NCBI GenBank assembly: GCA_902490055.1
Contig: CABUCP010000184.1
Span: forward strand, 1 to 6,581
Source: an uncultured Klebsiella sp.
GTDB lineage: Bacteria; Pseudomonadota; Gammaproteobacteria; Enterobacterales; Enterobacteriaceae
Direction: 5' to 3'
Length of the DNA: 6,581 nucleotides
Part shown: positions 1 to 6,581 of the stretch, piece after piece
How the letters are laid out: each line of letters starts with the position of its first letter
Position numbering within the stretch: position 1 is the first letter of the stretch
Notes under the pieces: model-generated
Database searches by the model: none
The model's input: only the letters and a program-made list of their open reading frames with translations
What the model was told of the DNA's origin: nothing
Made by a program: the position numbers and the translations under genes

Positions 1-852
1 GTCTTGTTCTTTTTGCGCCCGGTCGATGCTACGCATAATAATCTCTCGTTGGCTATCGTCCGGCGGCAATAGCTTCAGCATGAGCTGCCATGCCGCTATC
101 GCTTTGTCATACTGTTGATGCTCGAAGGCGTTAAATGCCGCCAGACTAAGCACCCGTACATCGTTATGGTTGTTCTTGAGTAACGTATCGAGCAACTGCT
201 GCGCTTCACGGCTGTCGTTGGGATCCGCCGAGTGAAGCAACGCCTCGGTGTATCCCAGTTGCGCATCCGCATTACCCGGCGCCAGCTGTCGGGCCTTATC
301 AAACGCCTGTAGCGCAGCGCCTGGGTTATTTAACACCAGCTGCAGCCTGCCGAGCATCGTCCAGCTTAGCTGGTCGGCCGGATATTGCTGCAGGCGAGTG
401 CGTAGCCCCAGCGCCAGACGGAACAGTTCCTCTTCCGACAGCGGTTTGCCCTGCGGATCCATCACCCGCTGCATCAGCTGCGGCGTTTGCTGAACCACCT
501 GCTGCCACTCTGCGACGCGGGTGACATAACTCGTTCGGATGAACACCCCTACACACAAAGAGGTTAGTATAATAACCCCAAGAATATACACCCAATAGCT
601 ACAATTTTTTTGATTTGTTTCATGCGAATCGGGTAAATCTTCCAATAAATTCAGGCGCAAATCGTCAACCAGCTGCTTTTGCTGCGCCGCATTCACCGGG
701 GAAAGATCTTCATCGAGTTCCTGGAGGCGCGCCCGATAAATCATGTGGTTCATGGTGTTGCGATCGACGCGCTGTTTACCGTTCCACGGAATGAACAGCA
801 GCGCCGCCGTTCCCAACAGCAGAACCATCATGATGAGCAAAGCAACAATCAT
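1..852 (-). CDS. ccmI: CcmI, apocytochrome c chaperone with TPR domain (3' end cut by window edge)
   Basis: Translating the minus strand from the ATG at 852 gives 284 codons with no stop to the window edge. CcmI binds the C-terminal part of apocytochrome c in the periplasm and hands it to the CcmF/CcmH heme ligase (family knowledge). Visible layout: transmembrane helix at residues 3-22, a charged loop at 24-84 presumed cytoplasmic, a second helix at 85-104, then a periplasmic TPR-like domain from about 140 to the end, with helical pairs near 164-197 and 238-266. Residues 115-284 match, from memory, the C-terminal half of E. coli CcmH (for example RLALGLRT near 145 and FNAFE near 240), which suggests fewer than about ten residues are missing. 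The start overlaps the ccmH stop (ATGA), and AAGGA lies 7 bases upstream. In E. coli this part is fused to CcmH and lacks the first helix and loop; here it is the free two-helix form. Bases 541-660 are unusually AT-rich. Confidence 0.95.
   Translation of the reverse strand, partial: MIVALLIMMVLLLGTAALLFIPWNGKQRVDRNTMNHMIYRARLQELDEDLSPVNAAQQKQLVDDLRLNLLEDLPDSHETNQKNCSYWVYILGVIILTSLCVGVFIRTSYVTRVAEWQQVVQQTPQLMQRVMDPQGKPLSEEELFRLALGLRTRLQQYPADQLSWTMLGRLQLVLNNPGAALQAFDKARQLAPGNADAQLGYTEALLHSADPNDSREAQQLLDTLLKNNHNDVRVLSLAAFNAFEHQQYDKAIAAWQLMLKLLPPDDSQREIIMRSIDRAQKEQD
599..611 (-). other. A7 tract in ccmI followed at once by a -1 frame stop
   Basis: The plus strand has seven T at 605-611; the transcript has A7. 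In the ccmI frame it reads CAA AAA AAT, which contains the heptamer A AAA AAT that fits the X XXY YYZ slippery pattern. A -1 slip would read AAA, TTG and then TAG (601-599), ending the protein at about 84 residues, just before the second transmembrane helix. Probably chance; the tract is real, the slippage is speculation. Confidence 0.2.
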
Positions 853-1316
853 TTCAGCGTCCTTTTGTTGTCATCAAGCAGCGTCTTTAAGCGTTCCTGC
901 TCCTGCGCGCTGAGCTCAGTGTCCCGCGAGGCGCGCGGGCGGCGGCTTAAACGAAAAATCACCAGCGCGCCGCCCAGCACAAAGCAGGCTGGCAGCAGCC
1001 AGAGAATAATCGTCGCCGGGGTCACCGGCGGTTCATAGGTGACGAAGTTGCCATAGCGCGCCACCATATAATCGGTGATTTGCTGATTGTTTTGCCCCTG
1101 CTCCATCAATTGCCAGACCTTTTTGCGCATGTCGGCGGCAATCATCGAGTTGGAATCGGCAATGCTGTTATTCTGGCATTTCGGGCAGCGCAGCTGTTCG
1201 GTCAACTGGCGAAACTGCTGCTCCTGGTCCTCATCTTTAAACGGATAAGTATCAATCGCCGCCAGCGCCTGAAACGAGAGCAGCGCCGTCAACAGCATCA
1301 TCAAGCAGAATCTCAT
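849..1316 (-). CDS. ccmH: CcmH, thiol oxidoreductase of the heme ligation complex (stand-alone form)
   Basis: This 155-residue membrane-anchored periplasmic protein keeps the heme-binding cysteines of apocytochrome c reduced, working with CcmG and CcmF. Residues 1-19 look like a Sec signal peptide with a probable cut after ALA. The active-site motif LRCPKCQ is at 42-48 (Cys44 and Cys47), followed by the conserved NNSIADS, a three-helix region, and ARYGNFVTYEPP at 86-97. A transmembrane anchor covers about 101-122 and a short charged tail runs to 155. The protein stops where E. coli CcmH continues into its TPR half, so this is the short CcmH (CycL/NrfF-like) form, not a truncation: the anchor and tail are complete and ccmI follows at once. 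The ATG overlaps the ccmG stop, and GGAGG lies 7 bases upstream. NrfF is a related family, but the ccm context settles the name. Confidence 0.97.
   Translation of the reverse strand: MRFCLMMLLTALLSFQALAAIDTYPFKDEDQEQQFRQLTEQLRCPKCQNNSIADSNSMIAADMRKKVWQLMEQGQNNQQITDYMVARYGNFVTYEPPVTPATIILWLLPACFVLGGALVIFRLSRRPRASRDTELSAQEQERLKTLLDDNKRTLK
860..864 (-). promoter_or_regulatory. Ribosome binding site for ccmI
   Basis: AAGGA lies 7 bases before the ccmI ATG at 852, inside the last codons of ccmH. It shows that ccmI has its own initiation signal and is a separate protein, rather than a recently frameshifted half of a fused CcmH. Confidence 0.75.
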
Positions 1317-1870
1317 TCTCCCTCCTCCCGGCTGTATTTATTCCACAGCGGCAGGATCTCCTGCTGCCAGACCCGCTCGTTGACGTCGCCCGCATGGCGA
1401 TAGCGGATAATGCCTTTGCCATCGATGAGGAAGGTCTCCGGCGCGCCATAGACGCCAAGATCCAGTCCCAGCATGCCATCGCCGTCGTACAGTCCCAGCG
1501 CGTATGGATTGCCTAACTCTTGCAGCCAGTTCTGCGCCTTCTGGCGATCGTCTTTATAGTTAATGCCGATAATACGTATGCCCTGAGCCGCCAGGGAGCG
1601 CAGATAGCGATGCTCTGCGCGGCAGGTCGGGCACCAGGTGGCCCAGACGTTCAACAGCGCCGGCTTGCCATCAATAATGTTGGCCGAACTCAGCATGACG
1701 TCCGCTTTATCCAGCGATGTCAGGCGGAAGTCCGGCAGCGGTTTGCCCACCAGCGCCGATTCAAGTACGGTGGGGTCGTCGCCATCGCTATTGCGCAGCA
1801 GTTGCCACATCAGCGCCGCCGCCAGGATAAGGAAAATGACCAACGGCAGATAAAGAACTTTGCGATTCAT
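1313..1870 (-). CDS. ccmG: CcmG (DsbE), thioredoxin-like thiol:disulfide oxidoreductase
   Basis: This 185-residue membrane-anchored periplasmic thioredoxin receives electrons from DsbD and reduces CcmH and/or apocytochrome c (family knowledge). It has an N-terminal anchor at residues 5-23, then a thioredoxin fold with the active site WCPTC (Cys80, Cys83), the same positions I recall for E. coli CcmG. The GVYGAPET segment at 139-146 supplies the cis-proline (Pro144) and acidic Glu145 typical of CcmG proteins. The C-terminal PLW motif is at 174-176. The length equals that of the E. coli protein. An in-frame ATG exists at 1924, but it lies inside ccmF and adds 18 residues with no family match. 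The ATG at 1870 is preferred because it begins the expected MxRKVL sequence, overlaps the ccmF stop (ATGA) and has GGAGG 7 bases upstream. Confidence 0.98.
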   Translation of the reverse strand: MNRKVLYLPLVIFLILAAALMWQLLRNSDGDDPTVLESALVGKPLPDFRLTSLDKADVMLSSANIIDGKPALLNVWATWCPTCRAEHRYLRSLAAQGIRIIGINYKDDRQKAQNWLQELGNPYALGLYDGDGMLGLDLGVYGAPETFLIDGKGIIRYRHAGDVNERVWQQEILPLWNKYSREEGE

Positions 1871-3822
1871 TGAGCGGCCTCCGGCTGCGATTTGCGTAAG
1901 CGATAACGCGGATCCAGAATGCACAGCACGCCGCCAAACGCCATCAGCATGCCGCCAAACCAGATCCAGCGGACGAAGGGTTTGTAGTACAGGCGTACCG
2001 CCCAGCTACCGTCATCCAGTTCCTCCCCCAGCGCCGCATACAGGTCGCGAACCAGCCCGCCGTCGATGGCGGCCTCGGTCATTTCCATTCGGCTGCTGCT
2101 GTAAATGCGTTTCTCCGCCCGCAGCGTACTGACGTGACGCCCGTTCTGTGAAACCTCGATGACCCCTTCGCCGCCGAAATAGTTCGGGCCGGTAATGTCC
2201 TGCACATCACGGAAAACAAAGTGATACTGGTGAATATCGACGCTGTCGCCCGGCCGCATGCGCACATCGCGCTCAATGCTGTAATTCTGGCTAAAGGCGA
2301 TACCAATCACCGTCACCACCAGCCCGACATGCCCGGCAACCATCCCCCAATGGCTACGGCCCAGCCGCGTCAGGCCGCGCCAGAAGGTGTGGCGATCGGT
2401 GGCGCGCTCCACTACTTCCATCACCGTCAGAACCAGCGCCCATAGCGACATCAGCAGGCCAACCACGGTCATCGCTTTAATACGATCCTGCATCAGCCAC
2501 GGCAGTACGAAAGCCAGTACGACGGAAACCACGGCGGCAATCAGCAGCCGCTTACGCAGCTTGTGGAACTCATCGCGACGCCAGCGCACCAGCGGCCCGA
2601 TGCCAAGTAGCAGCGAGAACGGGATCATCAGGGCGATAAACAATGAGTTAAAGAACGGTTCGCCAATCGAAATGCTGCCCAAACCGAGTAATTTATGAAT
2701 CAACGGCAGCAGGGTACCCAGCAGCACTACCAGCATGGCGGCAATGAGCAGCACGTTGTTGCCCAACAGCAGCGATTCCCGCGACCACAGCTCGTGGCGC
2801 ACCCTGGAGCGCACTTTGCCGCCCTTGATAGCAAACAGCAGCAGCGAACCGCCGATGGTGATCACCAGCAGCGCCAGAATAAACATGCCACGGGTAGGGT
2901 CGGATGCGAACGAGTGCACGGAGATCAGCACGCCGGAGCGCACCAGGAAAGTGCCCAGCAGGCACAGCGAGAATGCGAGGATCGCCAGCAACACGGTCCA
3001 GGATTTGAAGCTGCCGCGCTTCTCGGTCACCGACAGCGAGTGGATCAGCGCCGTTCCCGCCAGCCACGGCATCAGGGAAGCGTTTTCTACCGGATCCCAG
3101 AACCACCAGCCGCCCCAGCCGAGCTCATAATAGGCCCACGCCGAACCCAGCACGATGCCCACCGTCAGGAAACTCCACGCCGCCAGCGTCCACGGACGCG
3201 ACCAGCGCGCCCACGCGCTGTCCAGCCGCCCGGTCATCAACGAGGCGATGGCGAAAGCAAACGCGACGGAGAAGCCCACATAGCCCATGTACAGCATCGG
3301 CGGGTGAAAGATCAGCCCGATATCCTGCAGCATCGGGTTCAAATCCCGGCCTTCGATCGGGAAGTCCGGCAGCGTGCGCACGAACGGATTCGACGTCAGC
3401 AAGATAAACGCCAGGAAGCAGAAAGAGATCATCCCCATCACCGCCAGCACGCGGGAAGAGGCTTCCAGCGGAATATTGCGGCTCAGCGCCGCCACCGCGC
3501 AGGTCCAGCCACTCATCAGCAGCACCCACAGCAGCAATGAGCCCTCGTGCGCCCCCCAGGTCGCCGCCACGCGATACCAGACCGGCAGCAGCGTATTGGA
3601 GTTGCTGACGACATACAGGACGGTGAAGTCATTCACTACAAAGGCGTATACCAGAATGAGAAACGCGCCCAGGATGGCGGCAAACATGGCTATCGACAGC
3701 GGCTTCGCCAGCGCCATCATCCGCGCGTCCTGGCGCATCGCGCCCAGGGTGGGAAACAGCGCCAACAGACATGAGATGCCCAGCGCTAAACAGAGCAGGA
3801 AGAGGCCGACTTCAGGGATCAT
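1867..3822 (-). CDS. ccmF: CcmF, cytochrome c heme lyase (heme ligase) subunit
   Basis: This 651-residue polytopic inner-membrane protein is the core of the synthetase that moves heme from holo-CcmE to apocytochrome c. It has many hydrophobic helices throughout, and a hydrophilic periplasmic segment near 515-610 before the last helix (about 618-637). The tryptophan-rich WWD motif [12 protein letters not shown] is at 236-247. The four histidines known in E. coli CcmF are all at the same numbers: His173 and His303 (periplasmic, heme from CcmE) and His261 and His491 (ligands of the internal b heme). The signature [13 protein letters not shown] is at 89-101. E. coli CcmF is about 647 residues. 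The ATG overlaps the ccmE stop (ATGA), and GGGAG lies 7 bases upstream. NrfE is a paralogue, but the position between ccmE and ccmG supports CcmF. No truncation or frameshift is seen. Long open frames on the opposite strand here are shadows of its codon use. Confidence 0.99.
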   Translation of the reverse strand: MIPEVGLFLLCLALGISCLLALFPTLGAMRQDARMMALAKPLSIAMFAAILGAFLILVYAFVVNDFTVLYVVSNSNTLLPVWYRVAATWGAHEGSLLLWVLLMSGWTCAVAALSRNIPLEASSRVLAVMGMISFCFLAFILLTSNPFVRTLPDFPIEGRDLNPMLQDIGLIFHPPMLYMGYVGFSVAFAFAIASLMTGRLDSAWARWSRPWTLAAWSFLTVGIVLGSAWAYYELGWGGWWFWDPVENASLMPWLAGTALIHSLSVTEKRGSFKSWTVLLAILAFSLCLLGTFLVRSGVLISVHSFASDPTRGMFILALLVITIGGSLLLFAIKGGKVRSRVRHELWSRESLLLGNNVLLIAAMLVVLLGTLLPLIHKLLGLGSISIGEPFFNSLFIALMIPFSLLLGIGPLVRWRRDEFHKLRKRLLIAAVVSVVLAFVLPWLMQDRIKAMTVVGLLMSLWALVLTVMEVVERATDRHTFWRGLTRLGRSHWGMVAGHVGLVVTVIGIAFSQNYSIERDVRMRPGDSVDIHQYHFVFRDVQDITGPNYFGGEGVIEVSQNGRHVSTLRAEKRIYSSSRMEMTEAAIDGGLVRDLYAALGEELDDGSWAVRLYYKPFVRWIWFGGMLMAFGGVLCILDPRYRLRKSQPEAAQ

Positions 3823-4295
3823 TGCGCCGCTCCCTGTGGCTTCACGGCAGGCTGATGGTTCTCTTCCATCGCCTCTTTCACCTCGGGCGGGGTGTAATTT
3901 TCATCGTGCTTAGCCAGCACTTCTTTGGCGCGGATATGAGTGCCATCCTGCAACGTGCCCTGCGCCACAACCCCCTGCCCTTCGCGGAACAGCGCCGGTA
4001 GAATCCCCGTGTAGCTCACCTCCACAACGCCGCGGGCATCATAAAGTTTGAAGGTCACATCGAGCGTTTTGTCGTCACGCTTCACGCTGCCAGGCATCAC
4101 CATCCCGCCAATGCGTAAGCGCTGTCCCGGCTCGGGTTTCTGGCCGTTTTCCCGCTTGCCGTAGATCACTTCCCCCGGCGTGTAGAAGAGGTCGATATTG
4201 GAGCTTAATGCATACATCACCAGACCAACGGTCAGCGCCAGTCCCCCAATCACTCCGCAGGCGAGCCAGAGACGTACTTTACGCCGAGGATTCAC
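3819..4295 (-). CDS. ccmE: CcmE, periplasmic heme chaperone (GTG start)
   Basis: This 158-residue membrane-anchored protein binds heme covalently as an intermediate and ferries it from CcmC to CcmF. An N-terminal cytoplasmic stretch ([10 protein letters not shown]) is followed by a transmembrane helix at about 9-29, an OB-fold beta barrel with FYTPGEV near 37-43 and GGMVMPGSV at 63-71, and the heme-binding motif LAKHDENY at 127-134. His130 forms the covalent bond and Tyr134 ligates the heme iron. Both numbers match my memory of E. coli CcmE (159 residues). The flexible C-terminal tail is short. The start codon is GTG (bases 4293-4295), not ATG; it overlaps the ccmD stop as GTGA. AAGGGAG lies 7 bases upstream, and the sequence begins as expected for the family. 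The next in-frame ATG is past the start of the barrel, so GTG is well supported. Confidence 0.98.
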   Translation of the reverse strand: MNPRRKVRLWLACGVIGGLALTVGLVMYALSSNIDLFYTPGEVIYGKRENGQKPEPGQRLRIGGMVMPGSVKRDDKTLDVTFKLYDARGVVEVSYTGILPALFREGQGVVAQGTLQDGTHIRAKEVLAKHDENYTPPEVKEAMEENHQPAVKPQGAAQ

Positions 4296-4516
4296 AACGC
4301 ATCTCCCTTCATTGAGCTTTGCTTACGCGCCGCCGATACCCGGCGTTCACGCGCCATCTGCCGACGCACATCGGCCAGCAGCGCCCGGCGCTGCCAGCGG
4401 GTATGCCAAACCAAAATCAACAGCGCAATTACCGTTACGGCAACCGCCAGCCAGACATAAAAGGCGTAGCCGCCCATCTGCCAGAACTCGCTCCAGGAGT
4501 GAAAAGCACGGCTCAT
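4292..4516 (-). CDS. ccmD: CcmD, small membrane protein of the CcmABCD heme-release complex
   Basis: This 74-residue protein has one transmembrane helix and stabilises the CcmC-CcmE-heme complex; it is needed for release of holo-CcmE (family knowledge). The conserved N-terminal part includes [14 protein letters not shown] at 9-22, leading into the helix (about 16-37). A strongly basic tail follows ([19 protein letters not shown], 41-59). E. coli CcmD is 69 residues and shares the MGGYAF motif. A longer in-frame start at 4561 adds 15 arginine-rich residues lying within ccmC and has no family match. The ATG at 4516 is preferred: it overlaps the ccmC stop (ATGA), with a G-run about 6 bases upstream as a weak ribosome site. 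The last codons of this gene contain the ribosome site for ccmE. Confidence 0.96.
   Translation of the reverse strand: MSRAFHSWSEFWQMGGYAFYVWLAVAVTVIALLILVWHTRWQRRALLADVRRQMARERRVSAARKQSSMKGDAL
4303..4309 (-). promoter_or_regulatory. Ribosome binding site for the GTG start of ccmE
   Basis: AAGGGAG, inside the last codons of ccmD, lies 7 bases before the GTG at 4295. A strong site at this spacing supports the non-ATG start and coupling of ccmE translation to ccmD. Confidence 0.75.
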
Positions 4517-5259
4517 GACTGACCCCCGTTCTTGCGCTCGCCGGCCAGCGCGGCGACCCACGGTCGACGACGTTCCTGCAACAGAATTAAATTACGCATA
4601 CGCATTAATGTCAGAGTAATAAAGAGGAATAAGAAACCGAAAATCGTGAAGCGCAACGGCATGCGCATCGACGGATCGATAGTTTTCTGCATGTTGGTCG
4701 AGCCCTGGTGCAGGGTATTCCACCATTCCACGGAAAAATGAATAATCGGCAGGTTAACAACCCCTACCAGCACCAGAATCCCGGCGGCGCGTCCGGCCAG
4801 CCGGCTATCGTCAAAGGCGTGATACAGGCCAATCACCCCGACGTATAAAAACAGCAGCACCAGTTCTGAGGTGAGACGCGCATCCCACACCCACCAGGTC
4901 CCCCACATCGGTTTTCCCCACGCGGAACCGGTCACCAGCGCAATAAAGGTATACACCGCGCCGGGCAACGCCATCGCAATCACCGCTTTATCCGCCATTT
5001 TCATCTGCCAGACCAGGCCAACAAAGGCAGCGATAGCCATTGAGGCGTAAATCCCCATCGACCACATCGCCGCCGGCACGTGCAGATACATGATGCGATA
5101 GCTTTCGCCCTGCTGATAATCCGCCGGGGCGTAGACAAATCCCCAGACGCAGCCCACCGCCAGAAACAGCGCGCTCAGGACGGCCATGAACGGAATAAAT
5201 CGTCCGCATACGCTATACAGACGTTCCGGCATAGCAAGTTGATGTAACACTTTCCACAT
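4513..5259 (-). CDS. ccmC: CcmC, heme-handling protein that loads heme onto CcmE
   Basis: This 248-residue inner-membrane protein has about six transmembrane helices. It binds heme at the periplasmic face and promotes its covalent attachment to CcmE. The WWD motif is visible at 119-133 (WGTWWVWDARLTSEL), with flanking heme-ligand histidines His60 (in MYLHVPAA) and His184 (in NTLHQGS), the same numbers as I recall for E. coli CcmC (245 residues). A conserved MRMRN segment is at 219-223. An upstream in-frame ATG at 5274 would add MRQRN. I chose 5259 because it begins with the conserved MWK, and GAGG sits 9 bases before it, whereas the upstream ATG itself overlaps that GAGG. This is the only gene here that does not overlap its upstream neighbour: 35 bases separate it from ccmB, and they hold a small inverted repeat. 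Confidence 0.97.
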   Translation of the reverse strand: MWKVLHQLAMPERLYSVCGRFIPFMAVLSALFLAVGCVWGFVYAPADYQQGESYRIMYLHVPAAMWSMGIYASMAIAAFVGLVWQMKMADKAVIAMALPGAVYTFIALVTGSAWGKPMWGTWWVWDARLTSELVLLFLYVGVIGLYHAFDDSRLAGRAAGILVLVGVVNLPIIHFSVEWWNTLHQGSTNMQKTIDPSMRMPLRFTIFGFLFLFITLTLMRMRNLILLQERRRPWVAALAGERKNGGQS

Positions 5260-5268
5260 ATTTCGTTG

Positions 5269-5272
5269 CCTC
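5269..5272 (-). promoter_or_regulatory. Ribosome binding site for ccmC (decides the start)
   Basis: GAGG lies 9 bases before the ATG at 5259. The alternative ATG at 5274 shares its G with this motif, so the ribosome site can serve only the downstream start, which also yields the conserved MWK beginning of CcmC. Confidence 0.65.
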
Positions 5273-5275
5273 ATT

Positions 5276-5294
5276 TTCCCGAGGATGACGGGAA
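5276..5294 (-). repeat. Perfect 6-bp inverted repeat in the ccmB-ccmC gap
   Basis: On the plus strand TTCCCG (5276-5281) is followed by a 7-base loop and CGGGAA (5289-5294). In the transcript the stem begins at the base directly after the ccmB TAA and ends just before the GAGG ribosome site of ccmC. No U-run follows, so it is not an intrinsic terminator. It could slow ribosomes or nucleases at the only non-overlapping junction of the operon, or be chance; a 6-bp stem is short. The repeat itself is certain, its function is not. Confidence 0.5.
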
Positions 5295-5954
5295 TTATTG
5301 CACGCTAATTCTGAGCGCCGCCGCGGTAGCGAACGGGCTTAAGGTGGCGCTTCCCGCCAGAAATGCCCCGAGAATGGCCATATAGCCCTCAACCGGTAGC
5401 TGCATTTGCGCCGCGCCCACGGCAGCGGTCGCGAAAATCAGTAACGGGATCATCAGCGGTAGCACCAGCAGGCTAAGCAGCACGCCGCCGCGCCGCAGCC
5501 CGACGGTTAGCCCAACGCCGATGGCGCCGATAAAACTGAGGGTTGGCGTGCCCATCAGCAACGTCAGCGCCAGCACCTTCCACTCCGCAACGGAAAGACC
5601 AAACAAGGTGGCGATCAGCGGAGAGATAATCAGCAGCGGTAGCCCGGAGACCACCCAGTGCGCCGCCACCTTCGCCAGCACTACCAGCGATAGCGGCACC
5701 GGCATCAGCATCATCTGCTGTAGCGAGCCGTCCTGCCAGTCATCGCGGAATAATCTGTCCATTGACAGTAGCGAAGAGAGCAGCGCGGCCACCCAGACAA
5801 TACCGGGCGCAATCTGGCGCAGCAGCTGCGGCTCGGGGCCAATACTCAGGGGGAATAAGGTGATAATAATCAGAAAAAACCACAGCGGGTTGATAATTTC
5901 AGCGTAGTTGCGAAAAGCGAGGCGCAGATCGCGCAGGAAAATGTGCTTAATCAT
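5295..5954 (-). CDS. ccmB: CcmB, membrane subunit of the CcmAB ABC transporter
   Basis: This 219-residue protein has six predicted hydrophobic segments (about 24-40, 48-65, 88-119, 126-148, 157-178 and 190-212). It partners CcmA; the complex uses ATP to free holo-CcmE from CcmC rather than exporting heme (family knowledge). Recognisable conserved segments are NPLWFF at 22-27, PLSIGPEP at 35-42, [15 protein letters not shown] at 49-63 and the CcmB hallmark [12 protein letters not shown] at 67-78. The end, [13 protein letters not shown], matches E. coli CcmB (220 residues). An in-frame ATG at 6005 would extend the protein 17 residues into ccmA with no family match. The ATG at 5954 overlaps the ccmA stop (ATGA), with AGGCGG 7 bases upstream. 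It ends in TAA, unlike ccmA and ccmC-ccmH, which all end in TGA within overlaps. Confidence 0.98.
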   Translation of the reverse strand: MIKHIFLRDLRLAFRNYAEIINPLWFFLIIITLFPLSIGPEPQLLRQIAPGIVWVAALLSSLLSMDRLFRDDWQDGSLQQMMLMPVPLSLVVLAKVAAHWVVSGLPLLIISPLIATLFGLSVAEWKVLALTLLMGTPTLSFIGAIGVGLTVGLRRGGVLLSLLVLPLMIPLLIFATAAVGAAQMQLPVEGYMAILGAFLAGSATLSPFATAAALRISVQ

Positions 5955-6574
5955 GACTCGGCCGCCTGAGGCTCGCCCAGCATAATAGTGCGTAATGGGA
6001 TGCACAGCGGGCGCAGCGGCTGATGGGTGGTCAGGATGACCGCGCCACCTTGGGTAACGTGCTGCTCAAGACGCGTGGTCAGCGTTTGCACGCCGGCGGC
6101 ATCAAGTGCGGTAAAGGGCTCATCAAGGATCCAGAAGGCGGCGCGACTGAGCCACAATCTGGCCAACGCCACTCGCCGCTGCTGTCCGGCGGAAAGCTGA
6201 GCCACGGGAACATCTTCAAAGCCGACCAGCTCAACCTGCTCCAGCGCCTGCCAGCGCGTATCGATAGCAGCTTCGGGGTGGTAGAAACGTAAATTCTCAT
6301 CCGCCGTTAGCGCGCCTTTCACCCCTACCTGATGGCCGAGCCATAATAGCTGCGAGTGCCAGGCATCGCGCATCCGCCGCAGCGGTTTACCCTGCCAGCT
6401 GATTTGCCCTTCGTGCGGTATCGATAATCCCGTCAATAAATGTAATAGCGAGGTCTTTCCCGCACCGTTCTGGCCCGATATTTGAATAATTTCCCCAGGT
6501 TGCACCGAAAACGATAAATTTGCGAATAGTTCTCGTTCATCCCGTAGGCAGGCGATATTGTTTATTTCCAGCAT
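5951..6574 (-). CDS. ccmA: CcmA, ATPase subunit of the CcmAB ABC transporter
   Basis: This 207-residue cytoplasmic ATPase powers release of holo-CcmE from the CcmCDE complex. All ABC elements are visible: Walker A GQNGAGKT at 34-41, Q-loop Gln82 (in LGHQVG), signature LSAGQQRR at 127-134, Walker B WILDEP at 148-153 with catalytic Glu152, D-loop ALD at 156-158, and the switch His184 in LTTHQPL. The LSAGQ form of the signature is normal for CcmA. The length equals that of E. coli CcmA, which begins MGMLEA; here MLEINN. The frame stays open for two more codons (CTG, TTT) to the window edge, so an upstream start cannot be fully excluded, but the MLE start fits. The ribosome site lies outside the window. 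A TGA overlaps this ATG (TGATG) and could be the stop of an upstream gene. Confidence 0.97.
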   Translation of the reverse strand: MLEINNIACLRDERELFANLSFSVQPGEIIQISGQNGAGKTSLLHLLTGLSIPHEGQISWQGKPLRRMRDAWHSQLLWLGHQVGVKGALTADENLRFYHPEAAIDTRWQALEQVELVGFEDVPVAQLSAGQQRRVALARLWLSRAAFWILDEPFTALDAAGVQTLTTRLEQHVTQGGAVILTTHQPLRPLCIPLRTIMLGEPQAAES

Positions 6575-6581
6575 CAGAAAG

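Noticed and set aside
562..577. GGTTA/TAACC inverted repeat around a TATACT (-10-like) box within ccmI
   Set aside because: The stem is 5 bp and the best -35 candidate (TTGGGT, 18 bases upstream on the minus strand) matches only half the consensus. In an AT-rich coding stretch this is expected by chance, and no separate gene follows.
326..595. Minus-strand open frame of 89 codons within ccmI
   Set aside because: It is in a different frame from the conserved CcmI coding sequence, which is open throughout, and its product is low-complexity. It is a shadow.
849..1316. Reading CcmH as a truncated or frameshifted version of the long E. coli protein
   Set aside because: The short form has its full signal peptide, Cys pair, anchor and tail, and the following gene carries its own start, ribosome site and an extra N-terminal helix. 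This is the normal split arrangement.
2695..3540. Long plus-strand open frame of 281 codons opposite ccmF
   Set aside because: Its product is rich in Gln, Arg and His with no domain or hydrophobic pattern, and it lies exactly antisense to strongly conserved ccmF codons. It is a shadow of GC-rich codon use.
1867..3822. Assigning this gene to nrfE (nitrite reductase heme lyase)
   Set aside because: NrfE is a paralogue, but the flanking ccmE and ccmG and the complete ccmA-I order point to CcmF.
3374..3913. Plus-strand open frame of 179 codons opposite ccmF and the end of ccmE
   Set aside because: It is low in recognisable features, spans two conserved genes on the other strand, and has no supporting ribosome site that I could see.

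Overview
The window is a single, gapless block of cytochrome c maturation genes (the System I or Ccm pathway), all read on the minus strand. Transcription runs from the right end (about 6574) to the left end (1). In transcription order the genes are ccmA, ccmB, ccmC, ccmD, ccmE, ccmF, ccmG, ccmH and ccmI. ccmA starts 7 bases inside the right edge. ccmI runs off the left edge with probably only its last few codons missing. No intergenic stretch exceeds 35 bases, and I see no RNA gene, mobile element, CRISPR array, promoter or terminator I can support.

The source is most likely a gammaproteobacterium of the order Enterobacterales. From memory, the proteins are close to the E. coli K-12 Ccm proteins in length, order and key residue numbers (CcmF His173/261/303/491, CcmE His130/Tyr134, CcmG Cys80/Cys83, CcmC His60/His184), but they are clearly diverged and this is not E. 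coli. The DNA is moderately GC-rich. I cannot name the genus. In E. coli and relatives this operon lies downstream of the periplasmic nitrate reductase (nap) genes, but nothing upstream of ccmA is visible here.

Layout: 6574-5951 ccmA and 5954-5295 ccmB encode the ABC ATPase and its membrane partner. 5259-4513 ccmC, 4516-4292 ccmD and 4295-3819 ccmE encode the heme-loading unit and the heme chaperone. 3822-1867 ccmF, 1870-1313 ccmG, 1316-849 ccmH and 852-1 ccmI encode the heme ligation and thiol-redox module.

How the genes work together (family knowledge): CcmC with CcmD attaches heme to His130 of CcmE on the periplasmic side. ATP hydrolysis by CcmAB releases holo-CcmE. CcmF then moves the heme from CcmE to apocytochrome c, which is presented by CcmI and kept reduced by CcmG and CcmH.

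Two things stand out. First, CcmH and CcmI are separate proteins with overlapping stop and start, whereas E. coli K-12 has one fused CcmH. Second, seven of the eight gene junctions are the same 4-base start/stop overlap (ATGA, or GTGA at ccmD/ccmE). The single exception, ccmB/ccmC, carries a perfect 6-bp inverted repeat starting at the base after the ccmB stop. I found no sign of an undescribed system; this is a complete, conventional Ccm operon with a few small points worth checking.
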